Below, one piece after another: positions 42,372-52,422 of a stretch of DNA of 64,000 nt. Within the stretch, counting starts at the first letter, position 1, and the number at the start of each line of letters is the position of its first letter. The stretch is from CAYNHQ01 sp964397255. GTDB lineage: Bacteria > Bdellovibrionota_G > JALEGL01 > DATDPG01. Where the stretch lies: contig CAYNHQ010000008.1 in assembly GCA_964397255.1 (NCBI GenBank), positions 1 through 64,000 of the forward strand, given 5' to 3'. Made by a program: the position numbers and the translations under genes. Below the pieces are notes generated by a model. It worked only from the letters and a program-made list of their open reading frames with translations, had not been told where the DNA came from and made no database searches.

Positions 42372-43910
42372 ATGAAGAAGAACGCACAGCGCGCGGTATT
42401 GGTCATTTTCGACGGGTGGGGAATTCGTTTGGAAAAGAAGGATAACGCCATTGCTCAGGCCAAGACACCGCACTACCTTTCGCTTCTTCGCGATTTTCCA
42501 AATGGCGCGTTGGAGGCTTCGGGCCTTCCCGTGGGTCTCCCCGAGGGTGTGATGGGAAATTCCGAAGTGGGACATATGAATATCGGAAGTGGCCGGCGAG
42601 TGGTTCAAGATCAAGTTCGAATTCACGAAGCGATTGATTCCGGTGAATTCGGAAAAAACCGGGCGTTTTTATCCGCGTTTGATGTCGCAAGGAAGAATGG
42701 CCGCCTTCACCTTCTGGGCCTGGTTTCACAGGGCAATGTCCATAGCGCCGAACGTCACTATCTCGAGCTTATTTCTCTCTCGCGCCGTGAAGGAGTTTCG
42801 GCTGATCGGCTTTTCGTTCATGCCATTCTCGACGGGAGAGATACCCCACCCAAAAGCGCGGAGACCTATCTTTCCACACTTGAAAATCATCTGAAGAAAA
42901 TGGGTGGGAGAATCGCGTCGATTTCGGGCCGATTTTTCACAATGGATCGAGATAAAAGATGGGAGCGGACCGACCAGGCCTATCGAACGATTGTCTTGGG
43001 GGATGGCTCCTCATCCGACAACGCTCTTTCCGCGCTTCGTGCCGCATACCAACGTGGTGAAACCGATGAGTTCGTGACACCGACGTTGATGTCGAGCACC
43101 CATGGCGAAATTCATTCGGGCGATGCCGTCCTGTGTTTTAACTTCCGCCCTGATCGGATGCGGCAAATCGTTCGGGCTTTAACTCACAACGATGCGCCTA
43201 TTTCCTCCCTTGATGCGACTCGGAAAATTTCGGTGACCTGCATGACGACGTACGATTCGACTTTTCATCTTCCTGTGGCTTTCCCGCCGGTCAACCTCCA
43301 GCGTTGTTTGGGAGAGATCATCTCGCTTGAGAAAGATCGCCAATTTCGGACTGCGGAGACGGAAAAGTATGCTCATGTGACTTATTTTTTCAACGGAGGG
43401 AGAGAAACTCCGTTCGATGGAGAGGAGCGACTTCTCGTACCCTCGCCTAAAGTCAAGACCTATGACCTTCAGCCGGAAATGAGCTCTGTGGCTGTAACGG
43501 ATGCGGTACTAAAGCACCTGGAAAAAGGAGAGGAAGCCTTAATCGTCGTTAACTTCGCCCAACCCGACATGGTGGGGCATACGGGAGTGTTTGATGCGGC
43601 GGTGGCCGCGGTGGAAGCGGGAGATCGAAGCATCGGCCAAATTCGCGAAGCGGCGTTTGATTCAGGTTTCTCACTCTATCTCACCGCTGACCATGGAAAT
43701 GTCGAGATGATGCGTGATCCTAAAACGGGCCAACCTCATACCGCCCATACGCTCAACCCTGTCCCTTTCATTTGCACGGATCCCGCGTGGAAAGGGAAGG
43801 GAACCATGGCATCGGGCGGGTCTCTTCGCGACATTGCTCCCACGATTCTTCATATTCTTGGAATCGAGAAACCTGCCGAAATGGACGGAAACAATCTCCT
43901 CTTATTTTAG
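42372..43910 (+). CDS. gpmI: 2,3-bisphosphoglycerate-independent phosphoglycerate mutase
   Basis: The 512-aa glycolytic enzyme interconverts 3- and 2-phosphoglycerate with two manganese ions. It shows LVIFDGWG (metal Asp14), nucleophile Ser64 in GNSEVGHMNIG, ILDGRDTPP, NFRPDRMRQ, NFAQPDMVGHTG and TADHGN with the C-terminal metal ligands. The ATG at 42372 fits the usual MKK start; the frame stays open upstream but is unconserved. The 3' end overlaps the convergent beta-propeller gene by 9 bases. Confidence 0.96.
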   Translation: MKKNAQRAVLVIFDGWGIRLEKKDNAIAQAKTPHYLSLLRDFPNGALEASGLPVGLPEGVMGNSEVGHMNIGSGRRVVQDQVRIHEAIDSGEFGKNRAFLSAFDVARKNGRLHLLGLVSQGNVHSAERHYLELISLSRREGVSADRLFVHAILDGRDTPPKSAETYLSTLENHLKKMGGRIASISGRFFTMDRDKRWERTDQAYRTIVLGDGSSSDNALSALRAAYQRGETDEFVTPTLMSSTHGEIHSGDAVLCFNFRPDRMRQIVRALTHNDAPISSLDATRKISVTCMTTYDSTFHLPVAFPPVNLQRCLGEIISLEKDRQFRTAETEKYAHVTYFFNGGRETPFDGEERLLVPSPKVKTYDLQPEMSSVAVTDAVLKHLEKGEEALIVVNFAQPDMVGHTGVFDAAVAAVEAGDRSIGQIREAAFDSGFSLYLTADHGNVEMMRDPKTGQPHTAHTLNPVPFICTDPAWKGKGTMASGGSLRDIAPTILHILGIEKPAEMDGNNLLLF

Positions 43911-44774
43911 TCGGTAGGCGGTGACGGTGCTTTCTTTCATTTGAGGGACGATGACCAAGCCGTCCTTTGGAACAAAGCCGATATCGGCGGTGCCCTGGTG
44001 AAGGGCAATTAGATCTCGTATGCCTCCGCTGCCATCCACATGAATGATTTTTCCCGCCATCCAGTCCGAGAGAATCCAGTCGCCATGTTGATCCTTTTCC
44101 AATCCATCCAAATGTCCAAAAGGTTCCGGAGTGACGGCTTTGATCTCCTTCGTCATTAAATTCACCTTGAGTAATCTTCCCGGAGTTTCACTTGAAAAAT
44201 CGGATTTGGTTTTTTTCCCCCACCCCGCGATAAGGAGGTCACCCCCCTCCACCAGCAACCCATTAGGTCCCTCCGTTTGGGGACCGGAGAGGAACTTCTT
44301 GATTTCCCCCTTTGCGCTAATCGCATAAATGACATTATTCAGCGTATCGGAAACGTAAACGGTCTCCCGAACATCTACAGCGATGTCATTGAGAAACTTT
44401 GATTTTGAAATAACAATTTTTTTGAGGATTTTTCGTTTGGCGATGTCGATCACGACGACGCGATGGATATCGCTCACGTACAATTTTCCTTTGAAGATCC
44501 GAATTCCTTTTGGTCCATCCAGGCCGCCGATCCAGAAAAGTTTTTTGACCTTCCCGTCCGGTGAAAGTGTGGAAATGAATCCATTGCCGTCTTTAGCCGT
44601 AGCATCGCCCGCGACATTCGAAAGATAAATGGTGTCGGTTTCGCTGTCATAGTAGGCGCTTTCCGGGTTCTGAAATCCGGTTAAGGTCCATACGGGGTTT
44701 GGATCAATATGACAGGCGAAAAGTGGGTGAACGCATGAGAACCCCATCACAATGGCTAAGATCGCGCTTTTCAT
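43902..44774 (-). CDS. Secreted SMP-30/NHL-type beta-propeller protein
   Basis: The 290-aa protein has a signal peptide (ending FACH) and five or six blades with repeated YVSD words (DTIYLSN, KLYVSDIHR, TVYVSDTLNN, LLIAGWG). This resembles gluconolactonase/regucalcin-type sugar lactonases. Whether the metal ligands are complete is not clear. It lies 1 base after the PpiD-like gene on the same strand, so the two share a transcript. Confidence 0.8.
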   Translation of the reverse strand: MKSAILAIVMGFSCVHPLFACHIDPNPVWTLTGFQNPESAYYDSETDTIYLSNVAGDATAKDGNGFISTLSPDGKVKKLFWIGGLDGPKGIRIFKGKLYVSDIHRVVVIDIAKRKILKKIVISKSKFLNDIAVDVRETVYVSDTLNNVIYAISAKGEIKKFLSGPQTEGPNGLLVEGGDLLIAGWGKKTKSDFSSETPGRLLKVNLMTKEIKAVTPEPFGHLDGLEKDQHGDWILSDWMAGKIIHVDGSGGIRDLIALHQGTADIGFVPKDGLVIVPQMKESTVTAYRLK

Positions 44775-44775
44775 A

Positions 44776-46734
44776 TTAATCCTCCGTAGGCACGGCCGCG
44801 GTGGCCTGCGAGTATCTTTGGATTTTCGCCTTCTTGCGAAGAGCTTCGGTCCAGGGTTGAAGGCGTTCCGAACGACTCAACTCCTCCTCCGCCCCGTGGC
44901 GCAGGTTTTCTTTGTCGGTTTCAAATGTTTTCCAGTTGGGGTCGGTTTTGCTCTTTAAGGCGACCAAATAGTACTTGCCGTCAATAAATGCGGGCGCGGA
45001 AACGTAGGGTGATTCAGGCGTAAGTTGGAAGGCTTCGTTCATTAACGTTTCACTCTTTCCTATAACCGGAAGAATGTTTGTCGAGGCCCGCACAAAGTCC
45101 CCTGTTTCTTTTACCTCCAGTTTTTCCGCCTTGGCCGAAGCTACAAATGGCTTTTTTCCGGTCTTCCATTGGTTGAATGTCTTTTCAGCGAATGATTTCG
45201 CCGCTTCGGCGGCACGCTCTTTTGAGTAATCTCCTTTCACCTTCTCTTGAACCTGCGAAAAAGGAGGTGTGGTAGGAGCCACTATTTTGATCAGGCGCAC
45301 GATATAACTGTTCTTTGACAGGAATCCTCGGATCGGGTTCCCCACCTCTTCGGGTTTGAGCTCCCAGGCCGAACGCAAGATGGCGTCGGCATCCGGAACC
45401 CCGGGAATGCTATCGCTACGAGCCCAAGCAGACGGGCCGAGGTGATGTATTCGTGGATCACTGATCGCCGATTTCAGGTCGCTTTTTCCGCCTTTGGATT
45501 TGATTCCCTCCAGCATCTGTTTCGCCGATTCGAATAGTTTGTCGCTCTGTTGTGAATCGGCTTCCTTTTTCTTCCACCGATACACAAGCTCAGGCTTCAA
45601 GCGTTCAACGGTGACGGGGCCTGCCGCAATGCGATCGAGAAGTTGGATAATGTGAACACCGAAATTTGTTTTTACCAGCCCCGAGACTTCCCCCTTTTTT
45701 AGGGCGAAGGCCGCTGCGTCAAACTCCTTCACCATCTGGCCGTGGGCGAAGTATCCCAAATCTCCCCCCTCCGCTTGGGTCGAGTCCTCACTTTCTCGGC
45801 GGGCCAAATCCGCGAAAGGAGTCCCCGCATGAAGCTTCGAAAGCAACGAACTAGCGCGTGCCATTTGTGTCGCTTCGTTATTTCCCTCTTCACTAATTTT
45901 CAAAAGAATATGAGCTGCTCGAATGCGCTCACCTGTGGCGGCCGCATCGGATTCCTTGAAGTTTTCCTTCAGCATCGCCTCCAAATCGGAGTTGGAAGGG
46001 TCCGCCAGATCTCGAACATCGATCCACGCGATTTCTACCTCCCTCTTTTCCGGAACCTTGTATTGATCCAGGTGGGCCTGATAATACTTTTCAAGGTCTG
46101 CGGCGGATCCCATTTCCGATTTGGCAAAGCGCGGCTGCCCGGGATCGATCACCGCGTAGGAAAGATTCACTTTTTCATTTCGAAGTAGATAAGTATTTCG
46201 AAGTTCCGGCTCGGTGACATACGAAGTGTCTTCAAAAAGTCGATCAAATCGATTGGCGATGAGCGATTCGCCTATGCCATCTTCGTAGTCGCCGGGAGTC
46301 GTATGAAAAAAATTTTGCAGAACCATTTTGTAACGCTCGTAATCAAAATTTCCGTTTTTGTCGGCGAAGTTTTTCACAATCATTTTCTTCACTTGTTCTT
46401 TCGATTCGACAATTCCCATGGCAGGCGCCGCGGATACCTTCACTTTCCGATCAATCATTCCCGAGAGAACATTGGCTTGAATCATCCCCATCATTTGATC
46501 GGACATATTCCCGTTTAACAGGCCGTATTGTTTGTAGGTTTGCACCATTTGCTCGAATTCGATCTGGACGTCGCGGATCCGAATCGGGTCTCCATTAACT
46601 TGCGCGGCATAGTGAACGGAATGGGAACCCTGGCCGAGCCTCCAGCCATAAAAAGAGATGAAAGAGAGAACGAGCAGAAATAGGAGAATTTTAATCGTCC
46701 AAGAAGCCGCCGATTTGCGCATTGTCTTTAGCAT
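44776..46734 (-). CDS. PpiD/SurA-like peptidyl-prolyl isomerase, membrane-anchored
   Basis: The 652-aa protein has an N-terminal membrane anchor (residues 13-33), a SurA-N-type chaperone domain (about 40-250), a parvulin domain (about 270-365, with IRAAHILLKISEE and the pattern GGDLGYFAHGQMV) and a long C-terminal chaperone part. This plan is PpiD: a foldase for outer-membrane proteins at the periplasmic face. It diverges from mreB and is followed by the beta-propeller gene. Confidence 0.9.
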   Translation of the reverse strand: MLKTMRKSAASWTIKILLFLLVLSFISFYGWRLGQGSHSVHYAAQVNGDPIRIRDVQIEFEQMVQTYKQYGLLNGNMSDQMMGMIQANVLSGMIDRKVKVSAAPAMGIVESKEQVKKMIVKNFADKNGNFDYERYKMVLQNFFHTTPGDYEDGIGESLIANRFDRLFEDTSYVTEPELRNTYLLRNEKVNLSYAVIDPGQPRFAKSEMGSAADLEKYYQAHLDQYKVPEKREVEIAWIDVRDLADPSNSDLEAMLKENFKESDAAATGERIRAAHILLKISEEGNNEATQMARASSLLSKLHAGTPFADLARRESEDSTQAEGGDLGYFAHGQMVKEFDAAAFALKKGEVSGLVKTNFGVHIIQLLDRIAAGPVTVERLKPELVYRWKKKEADSQQSDKLFESAKQMLEGIKSKGGKSDLKSAISDPRIHHLGPSAWARSDSIPGVPDADAILRSAWELKPEEVGNPIRGFLSKNSYIVRLIKIVAPTTPPFSQVQEKVKGDYSKERAAEAAKSFAEKTFNQWKTGKKPFVASAKAEKLEVKETGDFVRASTNILPVIGKSETLMNEAFQLTPESPYVSAPAFIDGKYYLVALKSKTDPNWKTFETDKENLRHGAEEELSRSERLQPWTEALRKKAKIQRYSQATAAVPTED

Positions 46735-46819
46735 TTGGAAGGCCCGATGCTAGTGTTTTACCCTTAAAAATCAATGATTTTATTGCTGTTCTCGCTTCCA
46801 TTGGGTTAAATAGCGGGAC

Positions 46820-47854
46820 GTGATTATTGACTCTCTCTTGGGTTTCTTTTCCAACGATCTCGCCATCGATCTCGGTACGGCGAACACACTTGTTTATGTG
46901 AAAGGAAAGGGGATTGTTTCGAACGAACCTTCCGTTGTGGCGGTGTCCAAGGATGGCCGGGGACATCGAAAAGTGGTGGCGGTGGGAAAGGAAGCAAAAG
47001 ATATGCTGGGCCGAACGCCCGGCTCCATTATCGCCGTGCGACCGATGAAAGACGGCGTGATCGCCGATTTTGAAATTACGGGAGCCATGCTTCGGCATTT
47101 TATTCAGCGCGTACACAATCGTCGAACTCTCGTCCGACCTCGAATCATCATTTGTATACCGTTCGGAATCACGGAGGTTGAAAAACGTGCCGTACGTGAA
47201 TCGGCACGAGCGGCCGGCGCGCGTGAAGTATTCCTGATTGAAGAGCCCATGGCCGCAGCGATCGGCGCGGGACTTCCCATTACCGAGCCCTCCGGAAATA
47301 TGATCGTGGATATCGGAGGTGGAACGACCGAAGTCGCAGTGATCTCCCTCTGTGGAATCGTCTACTCCAAATCGGTCCGTGTCGCGGGAGACAAGATGGA
47401 CGAGGCCATCGCCAATTACATGAAGCGAAAATACAATTTAATGATCGGCGAGCGTTCCGCGGAATTGATTAAAATGTCGTTGGGCTCCGCTTATCCGCTC
47501 GCGCAGGAGAAACGTGTGGCGGTGAAGGGGCGGGACATGGTGGCGGGAGTTCCCAAGACCTTGGAAGTCACTTCCGAAGAAGTTCGAGAGGCGTTGGCCG
47601 AACCCATTCGGATGATCGTGGAAGCGGTGAAGATCGCTCTGGAACGAACTCCACCGGAGCTGGCCGCGGACATTGTCGACAAAGGAATTGTGTTGGCGGG
47701 CGGCGGGGCGCTGCTTCGAAATCTGGACGTGCTATTGCGTGAAGAAACCGGACTGCCGGTGATGGTGGCCGAAGATCCACTTTCGTCAGTGGTGCTGGGC
47801 TCTGGCAAAGCGCTCGATCAAGAAGCGCTATTAACTAGCGTGGCGATTTCTTGA
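46820..47854 (+). CDS. mreB: Rod-shape-determining actin homologue MreB
   Basis: The 344-aa actin-fold ATPase has AIDLGTANTLVYVKGKGIV (phosphate 1), DIGGGTTEVAVISL (phosphate 2) and LAGGGALLRNLD (adenosine). It starts at GTG 46820. MreB filaments guide peptidoglycan synthesis; in Myxococcus they also support MglA-driven gliding. It is the first gene of the mreBCD-mrdA-rodA operon. Confidence 0.97.
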   Translation: MIIDSLLGFFSNDLAIDLGTANTLVYVKGKGIVSNEPSVVAVSKDGRGHRKVVAVGKEAKDMLGRTPGSIIAVRPMKDGVIADFEITGAMLRHFIQRVHNRRTLVRPRIIICIPFGITEVEKRAVRESARAAGAREVFLIEEPMAAAIGAGLPITEPSGNMIVDIGGGTTEVAVISLCGIVYSKSVRVAGDKMDEAIANYMKRKYNLMIGERSAELIKMSLGSAYPLAQEKRVAVKGRDMVAGVPKTLEVTSEEVREALAEPIRMIVEAVKIALERTPPELAADIVDKGIVLAGGGALLRNLDVLLREETGLPVMVAEDPLSSVVLGSGKALDQEALLTSVAIS

Positions 47855-47855
47855 C

Positions 47856-48668
47856 GTGCTTCGCTATTTCAAGCCCATAGTGGCCATCGCGCTGACCGCG
47901 TATCTCGTCCTTCACCTACTTTCGAGCAATCTAAAAAACAAGGAATCCCTCACTGGGTTTCAAAAGGTGATATTGGTCGTCACTGCACCGGGACAAACTT
48001 TGTTTGACCACGTGGTGGACGCCCTGGGAGGAATTTTCAATCATTACATTCTTCTCAGCCAAACTTCCAAGACCAACGAGGCCCTGGTTCAAGAAAGAGA
48101 AAAGCTGAAGTCTGAACTCATTCGAATGTCGGATCTCGAGGCCGAAAACAATCGCCTTCGTGAAATCCTGGCCCTAAAACTCCATCCCAAAATCAAAATG
48201 CTAGCCGCCGAACGAATCGCCACGGGAGCCTCGCCTTTTGAACGAACGATGCGTGTTTCAAAAGGAATGGCCGATGGTGTGGCGGAAGGGATGGCTGTAT
48301 TTCATCCATCCGGGGTTGTGGGCCAAGTCTGGAGGGTCTCCGAACATTGGTCCGATATTCTTCTTCTGGCGGATGCGGCAAGCGCGATCGATGTAATGAG
48401 TCTCCGTTCACGCGCGCGGGCTATATTGCGGGGGGGGCAATTGCGTGAACTTCACTTTGAGTACGTGTTTAAAGGCGAAGACATCAAGGTCGGGGATGAA
48501 ATCATCAGTTCCGGTCTGGACGGCGTGTATCCAGCTGGATTTCCCGTGGGAGTGGTTCGTTCGATCGAACCGCAGACCAGGGGTCTTTTTTATGAAGGAA
48601 CGGTGGCTCCTAAAGTCGAATTTACCCGCTTGGAAGAAGTTCTCATCGTGACGGGAGAGGAACGATGA
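47856..48668 (+). CDS. mreC: Rod-shape-determining protein MreC
   Basis: The 270-aa protein has one N-terminal membrane helix (about 8-27), a coiled coil (about 68-110, EREKLKSELIRMSDLEAENNRLREILAL begins it) and a beta-rich periplasmic domain. It starts at GTG 47856, one base after mreB, and overlaps mreD by 4 bases. It links MreB to PBP2 in the elongasome. Confidence 0.93.
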   Translation: MLRYFKPIVAIALTAYLVLHLLSSNLKNKESLTGFQKVILVVTAPGQTLFDHVVDALGGIFNHYILLSQTSKTNEALVQEREKLKSELIRMSDLEAENNRLREILALKLHPKIKMLAAERIATGASPFERTMRVSKGMADGVAEGMAVFHPSGVVGQVWRVSEHWSDILLLADAASAIDVMSLRSRARAILRGGQLRELHFEYVFKGEDIKVGDEIISSGLDGVYPAGFPVGVVRSIEPQTRGLFYEGTVAPKVEFTRLEEVLIVTGEER

Positions 48669-49216
48669 GGACCAATCTTGTATTTTTTGTGCTTCTTCTT
48701 TTCGGCGGAATCTTGCAAACTGCGTTTTTCCCTCGGCTGTTCGGCCTTTTCGAGCATCATTCCTTTTTTTCCTTTGTCGCGGGACACACGATCGAATTTC
48801 TTTTTCTTTTTGTGGTTTATGTGGGGATGCACCGAAATCATTGGGAAACATTGATTTGGATTTTTCTTGTTTCCATGGTGGCGAACTCTCTCGGCCTTTC
48901 TTGGAGTGGAGCTTCGGTCGCGAGTTTTCTCATTTTAGGTATCCTTTGCACGCTCATCAGCCCCCACTTGCTGCTCGAAAATGGGACCATGGTTCTCATT
49001 TTTGTTGCGATCGTGGGTTTAATTGAGGCGCCGATTCATCTTCAGTTGGGGGCACTTCTCGCTCGAACCCCAGGGATTTTTCGTGGAGTATGGGGATTCC
49101 TCTTGGTTCAGGTACTTCTCAATGCGCTGGCCGCGCCGGCCATTTTTTGGGGGCTGTCGCATCTGGATCAGGACAGGGGAATGGGAAGACGTCGAAGAAA
49201 AGAGCTTCTTCTATGA
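48665..49216 (+). CDS. mreD: Rod-shape-determining protein MreD
   Basis: The 183-aa protein is mostly membrane-spanning (five or six helices) with short loops and a basic C-terminus. It overlaps both mreC and mrdA through ATGA junctions, which together with position supports the assignment since MreD sequences diverge strongly. Confidence 0.88.
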   Translation: MRTNLVFFVLLLFGGILQTAFFPRLFGLFEHHSFFSFVAGHTIEFLFLFVVYVGMHRNHWETLIWIFLVSMVANSLGLSWSGASVASFLILGILCTLISPHLLLENGTMVLIFVAIVGLIEAPIHLQLGALLARTPGIFRGVWGFLLVQVLLNALAAPAIFWGLSHLDQDRGMGRRRRKELLL

Positions 49217-51048
49217 TTGAATTTCCCGATTCATCTGGAGACGATCTTCGCTCACGCTTTCTTTCAATGTCGGCATTCGTCGGATTTTTATTTGTGATTC
49301 TCTTCGCTCGCGCCTGGTACTTGCAAATATTTAACGGCAGAAAATTCAAGGCCTTTTCGGAGCAAAATCGAATCACCATTAAACGGATTCCGGCCATGCG
49401 AGGTAGAATCCTGGATCGAAACGGAAAGGTGATCGCCGATAGCCGCCCTTCTTTCGATCTCACGCTGACCGCAGGACATAGCAAGGGGGAAATCGAAAAG
49501 ACTCTCGACGAAGTGGGAAGGTTGCTCAGCTGGAGCGAGCAAGATCGCACCGACGCCGAGGACAAAATCAACGCATCATCCGATTACGATGCCGTTGTCA
49601 TCAAGCGCGATATGACACGGGATCAATTGGCTCTCATTTTGACACGACAGTACGCTCTACCGGGTATCAATGTGATTCACTCACCCGCGCGCGCCTATCC
49701 TTACGGCACGCATGGGAGCCATTTGCTTGGGTATCTGAGCGAGATCAACCGCGAGGAATTTAAGAAGCTCAAGGCATCGGGCGATCAGCTTTACGCCCTC
49801 GGAGATATGTGGGGGATCGCAGGTGTTGAAAAAAAGTACGAGAGTGTGCTGCGGGGCAAAGACGGCGCTCGGCCCTTCGTGGAAGATGCGGCGGGGCGGG
49901 AAATCGGTGAGGAACTTTCAGGGGATTTGCTTCCCGCCTTTCGCCCCCGAGATCCGGAGCCGGGAAAGGATTTGGTTCTCTCCCTCGATGTTCGTTTGCA
50001 AGAGGCGGCCGAAGAATCTTTCACGCAGGAGGGAGGTGCTGTGGTGGCACTTGACCCGGCGAACGGAGATGTCTTGGCCCTCGTGAGCAAACCGGAATAT
50101 GCCCCCGAGAATTTCGTGCGCGGTGTTTCGGGGAGGTACTGGAAACAATTGGTCGAGACGCCGCGCAATCCCTTATACGATCGGGCGCTTCGGGGACTTT
50201 ATCCTCCAGGCTCCACATTTAAGATGATCACGAGTGCGGCTCTTTTAGAAACGCCTGTAGCGACCCCATCCGATACCGTGTTTTGTCCGGGCAATTATCG
50301 TCTGGGACGTGAAGTGAAACATTGTTGGCAGAAGGCCGGGCACGGCTGGATGGATTTTCATCAGGCCCTTCAACATTCCTGCGATGTCTATTTTTATGAG
50401 ATGGGGCGAAGGCTCGGAATCGACAAACTTGCATCGATGGCAAAGCAGTTCGGTTTCGGTCAGGCCACAGGAATCGGAATCAATCGGGAGGAAAACGGTT
50501 TGGTTCCCACGGAAGAATGGAAACAAAAAATCTATCACCAACCCTGGGTGGGGGGAGAAACACTTTCGGTTGCGATTGGACAGGGCGCCCTTCAAGTCAC
50601 CCCCATACAATTGGCAGTGGCACTGAGTGCGATGGCCAATGGCGGTACGCTCTATCGCCCTCGCGTGGCGCTTCGATCACAAGACTATCAAGGGAAAAAG
50701 ATGGAGGAATACAAATCGGAACTTCGTTCGAAAATCGCGATTAAGTCGTCGACCCGGAAAGTCGTTCTGGATGCCCTGGATGCCGTAGTCAACGACCCCG
50801 GTGGGACCGCGTATTGGACCGGGCGCTCAACGCTAGTTCGAATCGGTGGGAAAACGGGAACAGCCCAGGTGGTTGGTTTTCGTTCCGGCGTAAAAGTGGA
50901 CGATCATGCGTGGTTTATGGCGTTCGCGCCCGTGGAAGATCCAAAGATTGTAGTGGTGGTGATCGTTGAAAACGGCGGACATGGAGGAACAACCGCCGCG
51001 CCGATTGCAAAGAAAGTCATTGAAACCTATTTAGGAGAGACCAGTTGA
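49213..51048 (+). CDS. mrdA: Penicillin-binding protein 2
   Basis: The 611-aa transpeptidase of the elongasome has a membrane anchor (about 18-38), a dimerisation domain (about 58-240) and the transpeptidase domain with STFK (Ser334), SCD (from Ser389) and KTG (Lys547). The ATG at 49213 overlaps the mreD stop and fits the start of the conserved protein. It ends in a TTGA overlap with rodA. Confidence 0.95.
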   Translation: MIEFPDSSGDDLRSRFLSMSAFVGFLFVILFARAWYLQIFNGRKFKAFSEQNRITIKRIPAMRGRILDRNGKVIADSRPSFDLTLTAGHSKGEIEKTLDEVGRLLSWSEQDRTDAEDKINASSDYDAVVIKRDMTRDQLALILTRQYALPGINVIHSPARAYPYGTHGSHLLGYLSEINREEFKKLKASGDQLYALGDMWGIAGVEKKYESVLRGKDGARPFVEDAAGREIGEELSGDLLPAFRPRDPEPGKDLVLSLDVRLQEAAEESFTQEGGAVVALDPANGDVLALVSKPEYAPENFVRGVSGRYWKQLVETPRNPLYDRALRGLYPPGSTFKMITSAALLETPVATPSDTVFCPGNYRLGREVKHCWQKAGHGWMDFHQALQHSCDVYFYEMGRRLGIDKLASMAKQFGFGQATGIGINREENGLVPTEEWKQKIYHQPWVGGETLSVAIGQGALQVTPIQLAVALSAMANGGTLYRPRVALRSQDYQGKKMEEYKSELRSKIAIKSSTRKVVLDALDAVVNDPGGTAYWTGRSTLVRIGGKTGTAQVVGFRSGVKVDDHAWFMAFAPVEDPKIVVVVIVENGGHGGTTAAPIAKKVIETYLGETS

Positions 51049-52148
51049 AAGGGCTTCTTGACCGCCGGCTTGTCGAGCATTTTGATCGCCCTCTTTTGGG
51101 CGTCATTCTCATTTTATTGGGGATGAGTCTGCTTAATCTTTTCAGTGCCACGTATAACCTTCCTGAGGCGCGCTACTTCCGTGCGCAAATCGTTTGGATT
51201 TCCATCGGAATGGTCATCATGTTGGTGACGACCATTTTTGATTATCGCATTCTCGAACGAATCTCGTACGCGATTTACGGAATCGTGTTGCTCCTTCTGG
51301 CCTATGTCATGATCGCTGGGCGGAGCGCACTCGGCGCGCAGCGCTGGGTACAAATCGGCCCCATTTCGATTCAACCTTCGGAGTTGGCGAAGATAGCCAT
51401 TGTCTTTGTGCTAGCGAGATATTTTAGTCGACGGCGCGATCCCGATCCGATTTCGTTCGCAGGGCTCTTTTGGCCGGCGATGTTGACGGGAATTCCTTGC
51501 TTGCTCATTTTGAAACAGCCCGATTTAGGAACGGCGATTATTGTGGCCGCGGTGGCGGCCACTTTGATCATATTTGTGGGTCTTAAGAAAAGGGTAATCG
51601 CGACCCTCGTCATTATTGCAGCCATATCGGCGCCGCTGGCTTGGAAATTTGTTCTCCGGCCCTATCAAAAGGAACGGATATTTACCTTTCTCAACCCGGA
51701 ACGAAATCCCCTGGATCAGGGCTACCAAATCATTCAGGCCAAAATAGCCATCGGTTCGGGGGAGTTGACCGGAAAGGGATATCTGAGCGGGACACAAAGC
51801 AAGCTTCAATTTTTACCGAAGCAACACACGGATTTCGTGTTTTCAAATTATGCCGAAGAATTTGGTTTCTTGGGAACGGCGGTCTTGCTAGGCCTATATG
51901 CGGTTTTTGCTTTTTTGGGTTTGAATGCGGCGTACTCTGCGAAAGATCGATTTGGCGCTCTTTTGGGCTTGGGGATTACCGCGATGGTCATCTCTCAGGC
52001 CATCATTAACTTAGGAATGGAAATGGGACTTCTTCCCGTCGTCGGCGTAACCCTTCCCCTTTTCAGTTATGGTGGGACGTCTCTTTTAACCACGCTAGCC
52101 GCCATCGGTGTTCTTCTGAACATCTCCATGCGCCGCTACATGTTTTGA
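51045..52148 (+). CDS. rodA: Peptidoglycan glycosyltransferase RodA (SEDS)
   Basis: The 367-aa protein has about ten helices and the SEDS marks VGVTLPLFSYGGTSLLTTL, QPDLGTA near residue 160 and PSELAKIA near 110. It starts at TTG 51045 within TTGA, coupled to mrdA. RodA polymerises glycan strands with PBP2 as partner. It ends the operon. Confidence 0.95.
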   Translation: MKGLLDRRLVEHFDRPLLGVILILLGMSLLNLFSATYNLPEARYFRAQIVWISIGMVIMLVTTIFDYRILERISYAIYGIVLLLLAYVMIAGRSALGAQRWVQIGPISIQPSELAKIAIVFVLARYFSRRRDPDPISFAGLFWPAMLTGIPCLLILKQPDLGTAIIVAAVAATLIIFVGLKKRVIATLVIIAAISAPLAWKFVLRPYQKERIFTFLNPERNPLDQGYQIIQAKIAIGSGELTGKGYLSGTQSKLQFLPKQHTDFVFSNYAEEFGFLGTAVLLGLYAVFAFLGLNAAYSAKDRFGALLGLGITAMVISQAIINLGMEMGLLPVVGVTLPLFSYGGTSLLTTLAAIGVLLNISMRRYMF

Positions 52149-52151
52149 GCA

Positions 52152-52180
52152 TTGACAGAGCCGGTTTCAATTTGTATACT
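52152..52180 (+). promoter_or_regulatory. Strong sigma-70 promoter of the toxin-antitoxin pair
   Basis: TTGACA at 52152-52157, a 17-base spacer and TATACT at 52175-52180, 12 bases before the ATG at 52192. The sequence ACTTTAGT overlapping the -10 is a short palindrome that could be an autoregulatory operator. Confidence 0.85.
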
Positions 52181-52191
52181 TTAGTTTATAA

Positions 52192-52422
52192 ATGAGACTA
52201 GAAGAAAAGATTGAATCTCAGACGCTGAGCGTAAAGGTAAACAAGAAATTTGCGTCTCAATTTCGCAAATTCTGTGAAAGTCATTTTGTGCAAATTGGTA
52301 AATTCACCGAATATGCTCTGGCCGAAATGATGGAAGACTACCATTTCGGGTTGAAGGCGCAGGGTATTTTGTCCCGTGATGATTTAAAGCCCATTCCACA
52401 CAAAAAGTATTTCAAAGAGTAA
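52192..52422 (+). CDS. Antitoxin-like protein of a RelE-type module
   Basis: The 76-aa protein begins with a segment (TLSVKVNKKFASQFRKFCE) of the shape seen in ribbon-helix-helix or CopG-like antitoxins, then helices and a Lys-rich C-terminus that could neutralise the toxin. No clear name fits. The toxin starts directly after its stop, and a near-consensus promoter lies upstream. Confidence 0.7.
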   Translation: MRLEEKIESQTLSVKVNKKFASQFRKFCESHFVQIGKFTEYALAEMMEDYHFGLKAQGILSRDDLKPIPHKKYFKE